Part shown: piece by piece, positions 27,732 to 35,997 of the stretch
Numbering within the stretch: the stretch's first letter is position 1
Layout: the number at the start of each line of letters is the position of its first letter
Assembly: GCA_017521565.1 (NCBI GenBank)
Contig: JAFXCE010000065.1
Span: 1 to 43,767, forward strand
DNA from: Clostridia bacterium
GTDB taxonomy: Bacteria > Bacillota > Clostridia > Christensenellales > Aristaeellaceae
Direction of reading: 5' to 3'
DNA: 43,767 nt
Notes under the pieces: model-generated
The model's database searches: none
Seen by the model: the letters and a program-made list of their open reading frames with translations, nothing else
Told to the model about the DNA's origin: nothing
Translations under genes and position numbers: made by a program

Positions 27732-28978
27732 TTGGTAATTCGGAAACCGCGTACCGGTTCCTGACGGCGCATCAGGCGGAATATGGGCAGATGCTCGGAT
27801 ACCGCGACCTGTTGCCGGAATTGCACGGGAAATGGATGCGGGATATGCTGCTGGGGCATGACGATATGACGCTGCAGGCGCACCGAGGCAGCTACAAGAC
27901 GACGTGCCTGTCGGTGGTGCTGGCCGAAAGCCTGATGTTGCATGCGGATAAAAACATCATATTCTTACGAAAGACCGATGGCGACATTGCCGAGGTGATC
28001 AAGCAGACGCACCAGATTCTGCTGCACCCGGTGACGCAATCGGTCTTTTTGGCGCTGACGGGCAAGCCGCTGGGAATCAGCCGCGTCAACGCGAGCGAGA
28101 TCACGACGACGGCCTATTATGCGCCACGCGGCGCGGCACAGCTGCTGGGCATTGGTATCGGCGGCAGCCTGACGGGCAAGCATGCAGACATCGTGATCAC
28201 GGACGATATCATCAACCTGAAGGACCGCGTGAGCCAGGCGGAGCGCGAGCGCACGAAGGCCGCGTACATGGAGTTGCAGAACATTCGCAACCGGGGCGGC
28301 AGGATCATCAACACCGGCACGCCGTGGCACAAGGACGATGCGTTTCAGTTGATGCCTTCCCCTATCCGGCACACTTGCTATGACAAGCCGCGGCTGATTG
28401 CCGACGACAAGCTGGCGCAGCTGAAGGCGAGCATGTCGCCGTCGCTGTTCGCGGCGAACTACGAGCTTGTCCACATCGCGGCGGAAAACGCGCTGTTTGC
28501 GACCACACCGCCGACGGTGGAGGACGCAAGCCTGATCCGGGACGGCATTGCGCACATTGACGCGGCGTACGGCGGCGAGGACTACACGGCGCTGACGTGC
28601 GGGAAGCGCGTGGGCGACACGATGTATCTCTACGGGCGGCTGTGGCGCGCGCATGTGGACACGGTGATGGACGCGGCGCTTGCTGACTGCGACCGGCTGA
28701 TGTGCGGCCCCGTATATTGCGAGACCAACGGCGACAAGGGGTATCTGGCGCGGGAAATCCGGCGCGCGGGATACGAAACTCGGCCATACCCGGAAAAGCA
28801 GAACAAGCACTACAAGATTTCGACGTTCCTGCGCAAGTGGTGGGGGAACGTCGTTTTCATCGACGGGACAGACCCGGAATATATCGCGCAGATATTGGAC
28901 TACACGGAGCAGGCGGCGCACGACGATGCGCCGGACAGCGCAGCCTGCGTATGCCGGGCGCTGGATCGGAGGGAATGA
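27728..28978 (+). CDS. terL: Terminase large subunit
   Basis: A 416-residue packaging motor. Walker A AHRGSYKTT at ~53-61, Walker B DIVITDD at ~154-160, C-motif NTGTPW, and the RNase H-like nuclease domain opened by HIDAAYGGEDYTAL at ~276. Translationally coupled to the small subunit (ATGA). With a SPP1-like portal next to it, headful packaging from a pac site is plausible. Confidence 0.95.
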   Translation: MIGNSETAYRFLTAHQAEYGQMLGYRDLLPELHGKWMRDMLLGHDDMTLQAHRGSYKTTCLSVVLAESLMLHADKNIIFLRKTDGDIAEVIKQTHQILLHPVTQSVFLALTGKPLGISRVNASEITTTAYYAPRGAAQLLGIGIGGSLTGKHADIVITDDIINLKDRVSQAERERTKAAYMELQNIRNRGGRIINTGTPWHKDDAFQLMPSPIRHTCYDKPRLIADDKLAQLKASMSPSLFAANYELVHIAAENALFATTPPTVEDASLIRDGIAHIDAAYGGEDYTALTCGKRVGDTMYLYGRLWRAHVDTVMDAALADCDRLMCGPVYCETNGDKGYLAREIRRAGYETRPYPEKQNKHYKISTFLRKWWGNVVFIDGTDPEYIAQILDYTEQAAHDDAPDSAACVCRALDRRE

Positions 28979-28980
28979 CG

Positions 28981-30390
28981 ATGTACACGAAACACACCTA
29001 TCAGGACTGGCTGGCGACGCCGGAAACAGAACGCCCGGAGCTGGCGCGGCAGATTGTGCAGCGCTATGTATCGAGCGACGATTTCAAAACGGCGCTGCTG
29101 GCGGACCGGTACTTCCGGGGCGACAACCCGACCATTGAGAAAAAGCGCGTGCTGCGCGCGGTGGCGGTGGACGCGCCAGGCGGGAAGGGCAAGAAGCGCA
29201 CGGCGATGCGGGAGATCATCGGCAACCAGATTCGCAACAATTTCTTCTTCCGCTTTGTAGTGCAGGAGGCGCAATACCTTTTGGGCAACGGCGTCACGGT
29301 GGACACGCCGGAAACGAAGGCCGCGCTGGGCCTGGGCTTCGATACGGTGATGGAGCAGATCGGCGAAGCGGCGTTGCGGCACGGCGTGGCCTACGGCTAC
29401 TGGAACAATGATCACCTCGAACCGCTTCTGGCGTGCGTGGATGCGGCGAGCGGGTTTGTGGCGCTGCCGGACGAGCGGACGGGCGCGCTGATGGTGGGCG
29501 TGCAGTTCTGGCGGCTGACGCGGGGCAAGCCGATGTATTACCGCGTGTTTGAGCCGGACGGCGTGACGATGTACCGCAAGGCGGATGACGGTGAAATCGA
29601 AATCGAGGAAGCCAAGCGCGCGTACAAATTGCGGGTGACTCGGGACGCGATCGGCGTGACGGGCATAGAGGGCGAAAACTACGGCGCGCTGCCGATCATC
29701 CCCCTGTACGGCAACCCGATGAAGATATCGGAGCTCACGCCGTCGATCAGGAGCAAGATTGATCTGTATGACAACATCGTGAGCGATTTCGGCGACAACC
29801 TGGACCGCGCGAACGACGTGTATTGGGTGCTGAACAACTTCGGCGGCACGATGTCGGACGTGGCGGAGATGATGCAGCAGATCCACGAGCTGCGCGCGGT
29901 GGTCAACCTGTCCGACGGCATGGGCGGCGGCTCCACGGCGACGGCGCAGACGGTGGAGGTTCCCTACGAGGCGCGGAAGACGGCGATGGAGCTGCTGCAC
30001 AAGGCGCTGTATGCGGACTATATGGCGCTGGACATGGACGCGATGACGGGCGGCAGCCTGACAAACGTAGCAATCCAGGCGGCGATGACGAACCTGAACC
30101 TGAAGGCCGACCGGTTTGAATGGCAGGCGTTCGCATTTGTGCAGGGCGTGCTGGCGCTGATCGGGAAAGCGTCGGAGAAGATCGCGTTCAAACGGCAGCA
30201 GATCACCAATCGCAGCGAAACGGTGCAGGATATCTACGCGATGCGGGAGGACATCGACCGCGAAACGGCGCTGAAGCTGAACCCGTACATCGACGAGGAA
30301 CAGATCCCGGATATCATGGATGCGATGGACGCGCAGGAGATTACCGGCCTGAGCGGCATGCGGGCGCTGGACCGGCTGACGGAGGCATAA
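28981..30390 (+). CDS. Portal protein (SPP1 gp6-like)
   Basis: A 469-residue protein. ATG 28981 follows GGAGGG; a longer upstream reading frame is not needed. NQIRNNFFFRFVVQEAQYLL and TGGSLTNVAIQAAMTNLNLK match the gp6-type portal, including the long helix before the clip. The C-terminal acidic-helical end fits. It forms the dodecameric DNA gate at one capsid vertex. Overlap-free but tightly spaced with the terminase. Confidence 0.94.
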   Translation: MYTKHTYQDWLATPETERPELARQIVQRYVSSDDFKTALLADRYFRGDNPTIEKKRVLRAVAVDAPGGKGKKRTAMREIIGNQIRNNFFFRFVVQEAQYLLGNGVTVDTPETKAALGLGFDTVMEQIGEAALRHGVAYGYWNNDHLEPLLACVDAASGFVALPDERTGALMVGVQFWRLTRGKPMYYRVFEPDGVTMYRKADDGEIEIEEAKRAYKLRVTRDAIGVTGIEGENYGALPIIPLYGNPMKISELTPSIRSKIDLYDNIVSDFGDNLDRANDVYWVLNNFGGTMSDVAEMMQQIHELRAVVNLSDGMGGGSTATAQTVEVPYEARKTAMELLHKALYADYMALDMDAMTGGSLTNVAIQAAMTNLNLKADRFEWQAFAFVQGVLALIGKASEKIAFKRQQITNRSETVQDIYAMREDIDRETALKLNPYIDEEQIPDIMDAMDAQEITGLSGMRALDRLTEA

Positions 30391-30391
30391 G

Positions 30392-31303
30392 ATGGACGCA
30401 ATTGAGCGCGGCGAGCAGCTGATGATGGAGATGGAAAACCGGTATGTATCCGTCTATGACGCGGCGCTGCGCAGGGCGGTGCGAAATACCCGGGCTTTCC
30501 TGCAAAAGGTTAAGGACGTGCAGAGCGGGAAGATCAAGCCACCGCAATTTTACGTTGACCGGGACGAAGTGGACAAGTGGCGCGAGGGCTTTTTGAAGGA
30601 ACTGGCGCGTCAGCTGCATGTGGTGGAAAACATCGCGGCGGAGCTGAACGCGGCAGGCGGCCAGGCGGCGGAGATTATCCGGGATGGCCTGGACGAGGTG
30701 TATGCGGTCAACCGGACGGAAACGGTCGACGCGATCACGGCGGCGGTCGACAGGCGCGGCTTTGCGGTACAGCCGACCTTCGCGTTGATGGACAAGCGGG
30801 CCATCCGGATCGCCATAGAGGACGCGCAGCCGGTGTTTTCCAAGATTGCGTATAACAACCTCGGCAACAACGTAGCCGCGCGCCGTCGGCTGCAAAACAC
30901 GCTGGCGGAGGCGCTTGCGCTGGGCGAAGATCAGGACAAGATACTGCGCCGGATACGCAGGATCACGCTGCAAACGACGAAACAGGCGCGGCGCGTGGCG
31001 CAGACGGAGCTGACGCGGGTACGGTCCCAGGCGCGGTATGAGGCTGAGCAAGAAGCCGTGCAGCAGGGCGTGGGCGCATACAACACATGGTCGACGCGGA
31101 TGATCAACAGCCGAGATACGCACATTATGCTCAACGGCAAAAAGGCGATGCATGGCGACGCCTTCCCCGGCAGCGTGCTGCGCTACCCCTGTGACCCGAC
31201 AGCCCCGGCGCGCGAGGTGATCAACTGCCATTGCGTGCTGGTGCCGGACGTGCTGCTGCCGGGGGAAAGGCTGGAAAACGGGCAGATCGTCGGAGGTGAT
31301 TAA
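30392..31303 (+). CDS. Minor head protein (SPP1 gp7 / Mu F-like)
   Basis: A 303-residue protein. The C-terminal third (RRVAQTELTRVRSQARYEAE ... WSTRMINSRDTH, INCHCVLVP) is the phage head morphogenesis domain. The N-terminal two thirds are helical and likely bind portal. Needed for head assembly or DNA ejection in SPP1-type phages. Follows the portal by 1 base. Confidence 0.92.
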   Translation: MDAIERGEQLMMEMENRYVSVYDAALRRAVRNTRAFLQKVKDVQSGKIKPPQFYVDRDEVDKWREGFLKELARQLHVVENIAAELNAAGGQAAEIIRDGLDEVYAVNRTETVDAITAAVDRRGFAVQPTFALMDKRAIRIAIEDAQPVFSKIAYNNLGNNVAARRRLQNTLAEALALGEDQDKILRRIRRITLQTTKQARRVAQTELTRVRSQARYEAEQEAVQQGVGAYNTWSTRMINSRDTHIMLNGKKAMHGDAFPGSVLRYPCDPTAPAREVINCHCVLVPDVLLPGERLENGQIVGGD

Positions 31304-31714
31304 ATGGCTGACGGAATCAACGTGCATACGGACACGGTGTTTGTCGACCACAGCGCCGACGTAAAAGCACGCATGGACGCAAATGCAGGCAAAGCGCTTG
31401 AAGCGATGGGAATAAAGGCCGTTAACCTGATATTGTGGCAGATGCGGCAGGGGTTTGGCAAGCCGATCAGGCAGAGGGGCAACCTGCAGCGCGACGTGCA
31501 GTATAGCGTGGACAAGGGCGCGCGGTGCGTATATGTCGGCAATACGCTGACTTATGCGCCGTATGTGCACGACGGCACGCGAAAAATGGCGGCACGTCCG
31601 TACATTACCAACGCGCTGACGGGCGAACAGCACAAGGAAGACCTGAAAAAGGTTGCGGAGGCATATCTGCAAATAGGCTTCAAGGAACACAACATACCAC
31701 CAGAAGGGCTTTGA
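31304..31714 (+). CDS. HK97 gp10-like tail completion protein, displaced
   Basis: A 136-residue protein. VNLILWQMRQGFGKPIRQRG, YVGNTLTYAPYVHDGTRKMA and RPYITNAL fit HK97_gp10-like proteins that help join tail to head. Such genes usually lie among the connector genes; here it is between minor head protein and scaffold. The function is inferred from the family. Confidence 0.78.
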   Translation: MADGINVHTDTVFVDHSADVKARMDANAGKALEAMGIKAVNLILWQMRQGFGKPIRQRGNLQRDVQYSVDKGARCVYVGNTLTYAPYVHDGTRKMAARPYITNALTGEQHKEDLKKVAEAYLQIGFKEHNIPPEGL

Positions 31715-31842
31715 CGGGTAAACCGTCGAGGCCCTTTCACGTTTTGGCAACATCGGCGCGGGGCGAAGCACAGCCCGGCGCCGTTTGCAAATACAAACAT
31801 CACGCGGCACGAAACGCCGCCCGAAGGAAAGGAAGATGTGTC

Positions 31843-32427
31843 ATGGCACTGACCCGGAATTTTCTCAAGTCGATGGCGCTGACCGACGAACAGATCAGCG
31901 CGATCATCGAAAACCACGCGGAAACGGTCGAGGCGCTGAAGAAGGAGCGCGACGGCTACAAGGAGGCCGCGGAAAAGGCCTCGGAGGTCGCAAAGGAACG
32001 CGACACGCTGCACGCGCAGCTTGAAAAGGCTGGCGATGCGGCGGCGGTACAGAAGGAATTCGACGACTTCAGGGCAGCGGTGGCTGCGGAGAAGGACACG
32101 GCGGCGCGAAAGGCAGCATGGCGCGACGTGCTGAAGAGCGGCGGCGTACAGCGTTCGGAATTCATCGACCTTTTGGAAGGTCAGACGGACCTGAAGGCCA
32201 TTGAAATGAAGGATGGCAAGATCGTCAACGCGGACGCACTGCTGGAACCGCTGAAGGCGAAATTTGCGCCCTGCTTCGGCACGGCGGAGACGGTCGGCAC
32301 GCAGATGATTGCGCCCCCGGCTGGCGACGGCAAACCGGCGCTGACCAAAGCCGAAATCCTGGCGATTAAAGACACGAGCGAACGCCAGAAGGCGATTGCA
32401 AACAACCTGGAACTATTCCAGAGATGA
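31843..32427 (+). CDS. Capsid scaffolding protein (GP20 type)
   Basis: A 194-residue protein, start ATG 31843 behind AAAGGAAG. N-terminal SMALTDEQISAIIENHAETV, long charged coiled coil (~30-90), C-terminal KPALTKAEILAIKDTSERQK: the usual Firmicutes phage scaffold. Guides shell assembly and is lost before packaging. Upstream 31715-31842 holds a hairpin (GACGG/CCGTC region) but no gene. Confidence 0.88.
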   Translation: MALTRNFLKSMALTDEQISAIIENHAETVEALKKERDGYKEAAEKASEVAKERDTLHAQLEKAGDAAAVQKEFDDFRAAVAAEKDTAARKAAWRDVLKSGGVQRSEFIDLLEGQTDLKAIEMKDGKIVNADALLEPLKAKFAPCFGTAETVGTQMIAPPAGDGKPALTKAEILAIKDTSERQKAIANNLELFQR

Positions 32428-32442
32428 AAGGATGAATGATTT

Positions 32443-33345
32443 ATGGCTGTTGAAACCATGACTACCCCCCGTTCTGCGCTGCCGAATGCGTATACCAACA
32501 TCACGGCGCGCGAGATTGATTTTGTTTCCCGCTTCACGTCCAACTGGGACGCGCTGCGCTCGATTCTGGGCATTATGCGCCCGATCCGCAAGGCCCCCGG
32601 CACGCAGCTGGCGTCCTACAAGGCGTCGGTGGCGCTGGAGGACGGCAACGTGCCCGCCGGCGCGGTGATCCCCTACAGCAAGGCGACGGTGGAAAAGGTG
32701 GCGTATGACGACCTGACCATTGAAAAGTACGCCAAGGCTGTGCCGATTGAGGACGTGGAAAAGTACGGCGCGGCGATCGCAGTGCAGAAGAGCGACGAAG
32801 AGTTCCTGAACGTGCTGCAGAATACCGTGCTGACCCGCTTCTACACCTTCCTGAACACCGGCAGCCTGACCGAAAGCGTGGGCACCTGGCAGATGGCGCT
32901 GGCGATGGCGAAGGGCAAGGTGCTGGACAAGTTCCAGCAGATGCGCAAGAGCGTGTCCAACGTGGTCGGCTTTGCGAACGTGCTGGATTTTTACGAGTAT
33001 CTTGGCAATGCGCAGATTACCGTGCAGACCGCCTTCGGCCTGACCTACGTGCAGAACTTCATGGGCTATTCCACCCTGTTCCTGCTGTCCGCCCCCGACG
33101 TGGAGCGCGGCAAGGTGATCGCGCTGCCGGTGGAAAACATCGACCTGTACTATATTGACCCGTCTGACAGCGAGTTCGCGCAGCTGGGCCTTGACTACAC
33201 TGTACAGGGCGAAACCAGCCTGATCGGCTTCCACGCCAATGGCAACTATTCCACCGCTGTGGGCGAGTCCTTCGCCATCATGGGTATGGCGCTTTGGGCT
33301 GAGTACCTGGACGGCATTGCGGTGATCACCGTCGCGGGGGAATGA
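32443..33345 (+). CDS. Major capsid protein (HK97 fold)
   Basis: A 300-residue protein immediately after the scaffold. LGIMRPIRKAPGTQLASYKA (N-arm and E-loop start), YDDLTIEKYAKAVPIEDVEK, and YYIDPSDSEFAQLGLDYTVQ (P-domain strands) fit the phage major capsid family without a prohead protease. Codon use is strongly biased to C/G-ending codons, as expected for the most abundant virion protein. Confidence 0.93.
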   Translation: MAVETMTTPRSALPNAYTNITAREIDFVSRFTSNWDALRSILGIMRPIRKAPGTQLASYKASVALEDGNVPAGAVIPYSKATVEKVAYDDLTIEKYAKAVPIEDVEKYGAAIAVQKSDEEFLNVLQNTVLTRFYTFLNTGSLTESVGTWQMALAMAKGKVLDKFQQMRKSVSNVVGFANVLDFYEYLGNAQITVQTAFGLTYVQNFMGYSTLFLLSAPDVERGKVIALPVENIDLYYIDPSDSEFAQLGLDYTVQGETSLIGFHANGNYSTAVGESFAIMGMALWAEYLDGIAVITVAGE

Positions 33346-33506
33346 CGGAGCTGCTGTCCGAGCCGCCCGGTGAGACCGTAGACCTGGCCGACATGACGAA
33401 GGCGGAATTGCTCCAGTATGCGGCGGAAAACGGGATCACGGGCGTCAGCAGCTCGATGCTCAAGGCGGATATTTACGCGGCGATTGTAGCCGCGGAAGGA
33501 GAATAA
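33342..33506 (+). CDS. Small Rho-N/SAP-like protein (54 aa)
   Basis: ATG 33342 overlaps the capsid stop by 4 bases. LADMTKAELLQYAAENGITG and SSMLKADIYAAIVA form a Rho-N/HeH-like helix-extended-loop-helix often seen between capsid and connector genes. May bind DNA or complete the head. Confidence 0.72.
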   Translation: MTELLSEPPGETVDLADMTKAELLQYAAENGITGVSSSMLKADIYAAIVAAEGE

Positions 33507-33509
33507 CGG

Positions 33510-33956
33510 ATGGCAGTAAGCGTCGCCGCTGTGATGCGGCATGTGCGTAACTTTTTCGAGGGCGAAGCGGTTGACGGGTGCTTCCTGATCAGCGGCGGCG
33601 TGCTGTCTGGCCCCGATGGGGCGGTAATCGACGCGCCGTATGTGGCGATTGAGGGCAGCCGATACCACGACGGCGTAACGAAATGCTTTGACGGCAGTCT
33701 GGAGCAATCGCCGGTGGATGAAGAATTCACGGGCCGGGTATGGCCCCTGTACCCCCCGGCAGACTTCCTCAGCCTGTGCAAACGCATATCGGATTACGAC
33801 GACAAGCGCCCGCCGAGCGACCTGCAAAGCGAGCGCTTTGGCAATTACAGCTACACGCGGAGCACCGGATATATGGGCAAGCCTGTTGACGTATACACGG
33901 TATTCGGCGCGCAGCTGGCGGCCTACCGGCGGATGTATACGGAGGTGCGCGGCTGA
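33510..33956 (+). CDS. Head-tail connector protein (gp15-like position)
   Basis: A 148-residue protein. VAAVMRHVRNFFEGEAVDGC opens a helical start; the middle is beta with AIEGSRYHDGVTKCF, then PADFLSLCKRISDYDDK. Position after the capsid and before a head-closure gene fits the first adaptor ring. Similarity is by pattern, not by strong motif. Confidence 0.72.
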   Translation: MAVSVAAVMRHVRNFFEGEAVDGCFLISGGVLSGPDGAVIDAPYVAIEGSRYHDGVTKCFDGSLEQSPVDEEFTGRVWPLYPPADFLSLCKRISDYDDKRPPSDLQSERFGNYSYTRSTGYMGKPVDVYTVFGAQLAAYRRMYTEVRG

Positions 33957-34291
33957 TGATCGAAGACTTTTTCATTGACGTGTGCTATGTGGACCGCGTG
34001 ACGCGCCCCGACGGCATGGGCGGCGTGATAGAGCAATGGACGGACGGCGCGCCGTTCCGGGCCGGAATTTCAACGCAGAGCAGCGCAGAAGCGATGATTG
34101 CGGAGCGCAACGGGATGAAAACCATCTACGTGATTGTGACGCTGCCGATCATTGAGCTTAAGCACGACGACCGGGTGAAGGACGTAAAGACGGGGCAAAT
34201 CTACCGCGTGACATCCGACGGGAAGGACATGACGACCCCTGCCGTGGCTGATGTGCAATACAGGCAGGTAACGGCGGAGGTGATCGGGTGA
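33956..34291 (+). CDS. Head closure protein (SPP1 gp16-like)
   Basis: A 111-residue, beta-barrel-like protein. CYVDRVTRPDGMGGVIEQWT and KDVKTGQIYRVTSDGKDM follow the head-closure/head-tail stopper pattern. It overlaps the connector stop by one base and the tail-terminator start by 4. Confidence 0.8.
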   Translation: MIEDFFIDVCYVDRVTRPDGMGGVIEQWTDGAPFRAGISTQSSAEAMIAERNGMKTIYVIVTLPIIELKHDDRVKDVKTGQIYRVTSDGKDMTTPAVADVQYRQVTAEVIG

Positions 34292-34701
34292 TTGACAACG
34301 TACAGCGCGCGCTGACCACGTTTTGGAGCCAGTTCACGTCCGGCGGCGAAGCGGTCCCGGCATACCTGCAGGGGCTTGTGCCGTCGCACGTTCCCCTGCC
34401 GTACATCACGATGCAGATGAGCATGGGCGATGCATTGCAGACGACGCCGATGGTCGCGCAGGTATGGGTGAAGCATGCGGAGGGGGACAGCACCGCGGCG
34501 GCGAATGCGCAGCGCGCGGAGATCCTCAACCAGATTGCGGAGGCGCTGCCGTCCACGGGCGTGAGGCTGCCGTGCGAGCCGGGGTTCCTGATGCTGCGCC
34601 GGTCGTCCGGCGATTTTATCACGCTGATGCTTGACGCGGACGATCCGTCGATCTACGGCGGCCGCATCGGGTATGAGGTGACGTACTACAACATGATATG
34701 A
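34288..34701 (+). CDS. Tail terminator/completion protein (gp17-like)
   Basis: A 137-residue protein from GTG 34288. Position between head closure and major tail protein, and the alternation of helix and strand (YITMQMSMGDALQT, AEILNQIAEALPST, RIGYEVTYYN), fit tail-terminator proteins that cap the tail tube. Family call rests on order and size. Confidence 0.75.
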   Translation: MIDNVQRALTTFWSQFTSGGEAVPAYLQGLVPSHVPLPYITMQMSMGDALQTTPMVAQVWVKHAEGDSTAAANAQRAEILNQIAEALPSTGVRLPCEPGFLMLRRSSGDFITLMLDADDPSIYGGRIGYEVTYYNMI

Positions 34702-34711
34702 GGTGATTTGA

Positions 34712-35311
34712 TTGACGACCGGACTGACTCCCCGAACGTTTGAAAACCTGCAGTTGAATGCGGGCGCGTTCCTGAAAAACTTCGCCTATGACACGGCGAC
34801 GGACAAGGGTACGCTGGAAAACATGGTGTTGGCGGCGCTGGAAAGCGGCGACGGCGTGCTGGGCGCGACGCGCGGAGGCGGCAGCTTTCAATGCACGCCG
34901 ACGGTGCGGCAGATTGAAGCCGACGGCATGCGCTACCCTGTGATCGGCTCCACGGTGAACGACATGTGGACGATCAAGCTGACGACCACGCTGCTGGAAA
35001 TTACGCCGGAAAACTTCGCCGATGCGCTGATGTGCTGCGACGTGGCGAAAAGCGGCGCAAAGACCACGCTGACGGTGCGGACGAGCATCGAAAAAGAAGA
35101 CTATATCCCCTCCCTTTGCTGGGTTGGCGATACGTCGAAGGGTTTGGTGCTGATCGAGCTGAAGAACGCGCTGAACCTGGCGGGCGCGAACTTTACCTTT
35201 ACCGACCGCGGCGAAGGCACGCTGCCGGTGGAATTCCAGGCGCATCAGGCGAACCTTGCCGATATGGACAAGGCGCCGTTCAACATCGTATTTTTTGACG
35301 AAACTGTGTAA
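34712..35311 (+). CDS. Major tail tube protein
   Basis: A 199-residue protein from TTG 34712 behind GAGGTGAT. TFENLQLNAGAFLKNFAYDT, then RQIEADGMRYPVIGSTVND and the final PVEFQAHQANLAD are typical of siphophage tail tube proteins. It is followed by a strong terminator that would raise its share of transcripts. Confidence 0.88.
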   Translation: MTTGLTPRTFENLQLNAGAFLKNFAYDTATDKGTLENMVLAALESGDGVLGATRGGGSFQCTPTVRQIEADGMRYPVIGSTVNDMWTIKLTTTLLEITPENFADALMCCDVAKSGAKTTLTVRTSIEKEDYIPSLCWVGDTSKGLVLIELKNALNLAGANFTFTDRGEGTLPVEFQAHQANLADMDKAPFNIVFFDETV

Positions 35312-35317
35312 ACCAAG

Positions 35318-35355
35318 GCGGCGACGATCCACTAACGGGGCGTCGCCGCTTTTTT
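35318..35355 (+). terminator. Intrinsic terminator after major tail protein
   Basis: Stem GCGGCGACG / CGTCGCCGC with a 14-base loop, then T6. It separates the abundant tube protein from the tail chaperone and tape measure. Confidence 0.88.
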
Positions 35356-35371
35356 CGGAGGGAGACGTGCA

Positions 35372-35722
35372 ATGAAGCTGGCGGAAATGAACACGGAACA
35401 GATGGCGAAAGCGCTGTGCGAGATGGCCCCGGCGGTGGGGCGGATCATGGATGACGAAGACGTGAAGACGGCGCTTGATGATGGGAAAAAGGAAAATGCA
35501 GCGCTTTCGCAGCTGATCGGCAAGATCATCCCGGCGCTGCTTGACCGGCATTTTGACGACGTGCTGACGGTGCTTTCCGCGCTGACGGGCAAAAGCAAAG
35601 CGGTTATCAGGAAACAAAAGGGCGGGGACACGATCAAGGACGTGATGGACTGCCTGGATACGGACGTAATTGATTTTTTTATGCCGTCCGCCGGTGGGGA
35701 TGGGAAAGCGTCTGCGCAGTAA
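35372..35722 (+). CDS. Tail assembly chaperone, short form (gpG-like)
   Basis: A 116-residue helical, acidic protein behind GGAGGGAG. MAKALCEMAPAVGRIMDDED and LSQLIGKIIPALLDRHFDDV fit tail chaperones that coat the tape measure. A T-run at 35674-35680 near its end allows a shift into the next frame. Confidence 0.82.
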   Translation: MKLAEMNTEQMAKALCEMAPAVGRIMDDEDVKTALDDGKKENAALSQLIGKIIPALLDRHFDDVLTVLSALTGKSKAVIRKQKGGDTIKDVMDCLDTDVIDFFMPSAGGDGKASAQ

Positions 35723-35997
35723 TTTATGCGCAGGGCGCGCCGCCGGGTATGGGGGCGCTATGCGCTGCGCTGCAAAATGCCGCGCGCGAAAAAGCGTGGC
35801 AGGACTATATGGCGCAGATGGCTTGGGAAACGATGCGGCAAGGGCTGCGGCGTAACCTGCAGGCCGCAAACCCATACAGGAGCTGGCTGGAGATGATCAC
35901 GCCTGCGAGCGCGCAGGCAGAGCAATCGGGCGCGGAAATCTTCGACGACCTGAAAAACAAACTGAAAGAGAGGCGAGCGGCACGTGAAGCTGTTTGA
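35672..35997 (+). CDS. Frameshifted extension of tail chaperone (gpGT-like)
   Basis: Slippery T-TTT-TTT at 35674-35680 in the zero frame. After a -1 shift the frame is open without a stop to TGA 35995-35997, adding ~105 residues (YAVRRWGWES ... NAAREKAWQDYMAQMAWE, then KNKLKERRAAREA). A separate start at ATG 35749 lacks a strong ribosome site. Programmed -1 frameshifting here is the rule in siphophages, giving a G-T fusion that recruits tube subunits. It overlaps the tape-measure start. Confidence 0.8.

Noticed and set aside
27965-28921. Long open frame opposite the large terminase (and similar ones opposite portal, Dit and tail genes)
   Set aside because: Shadow frame caused by high-GC codon use; Arg/His-rich composition and no ribosome site.
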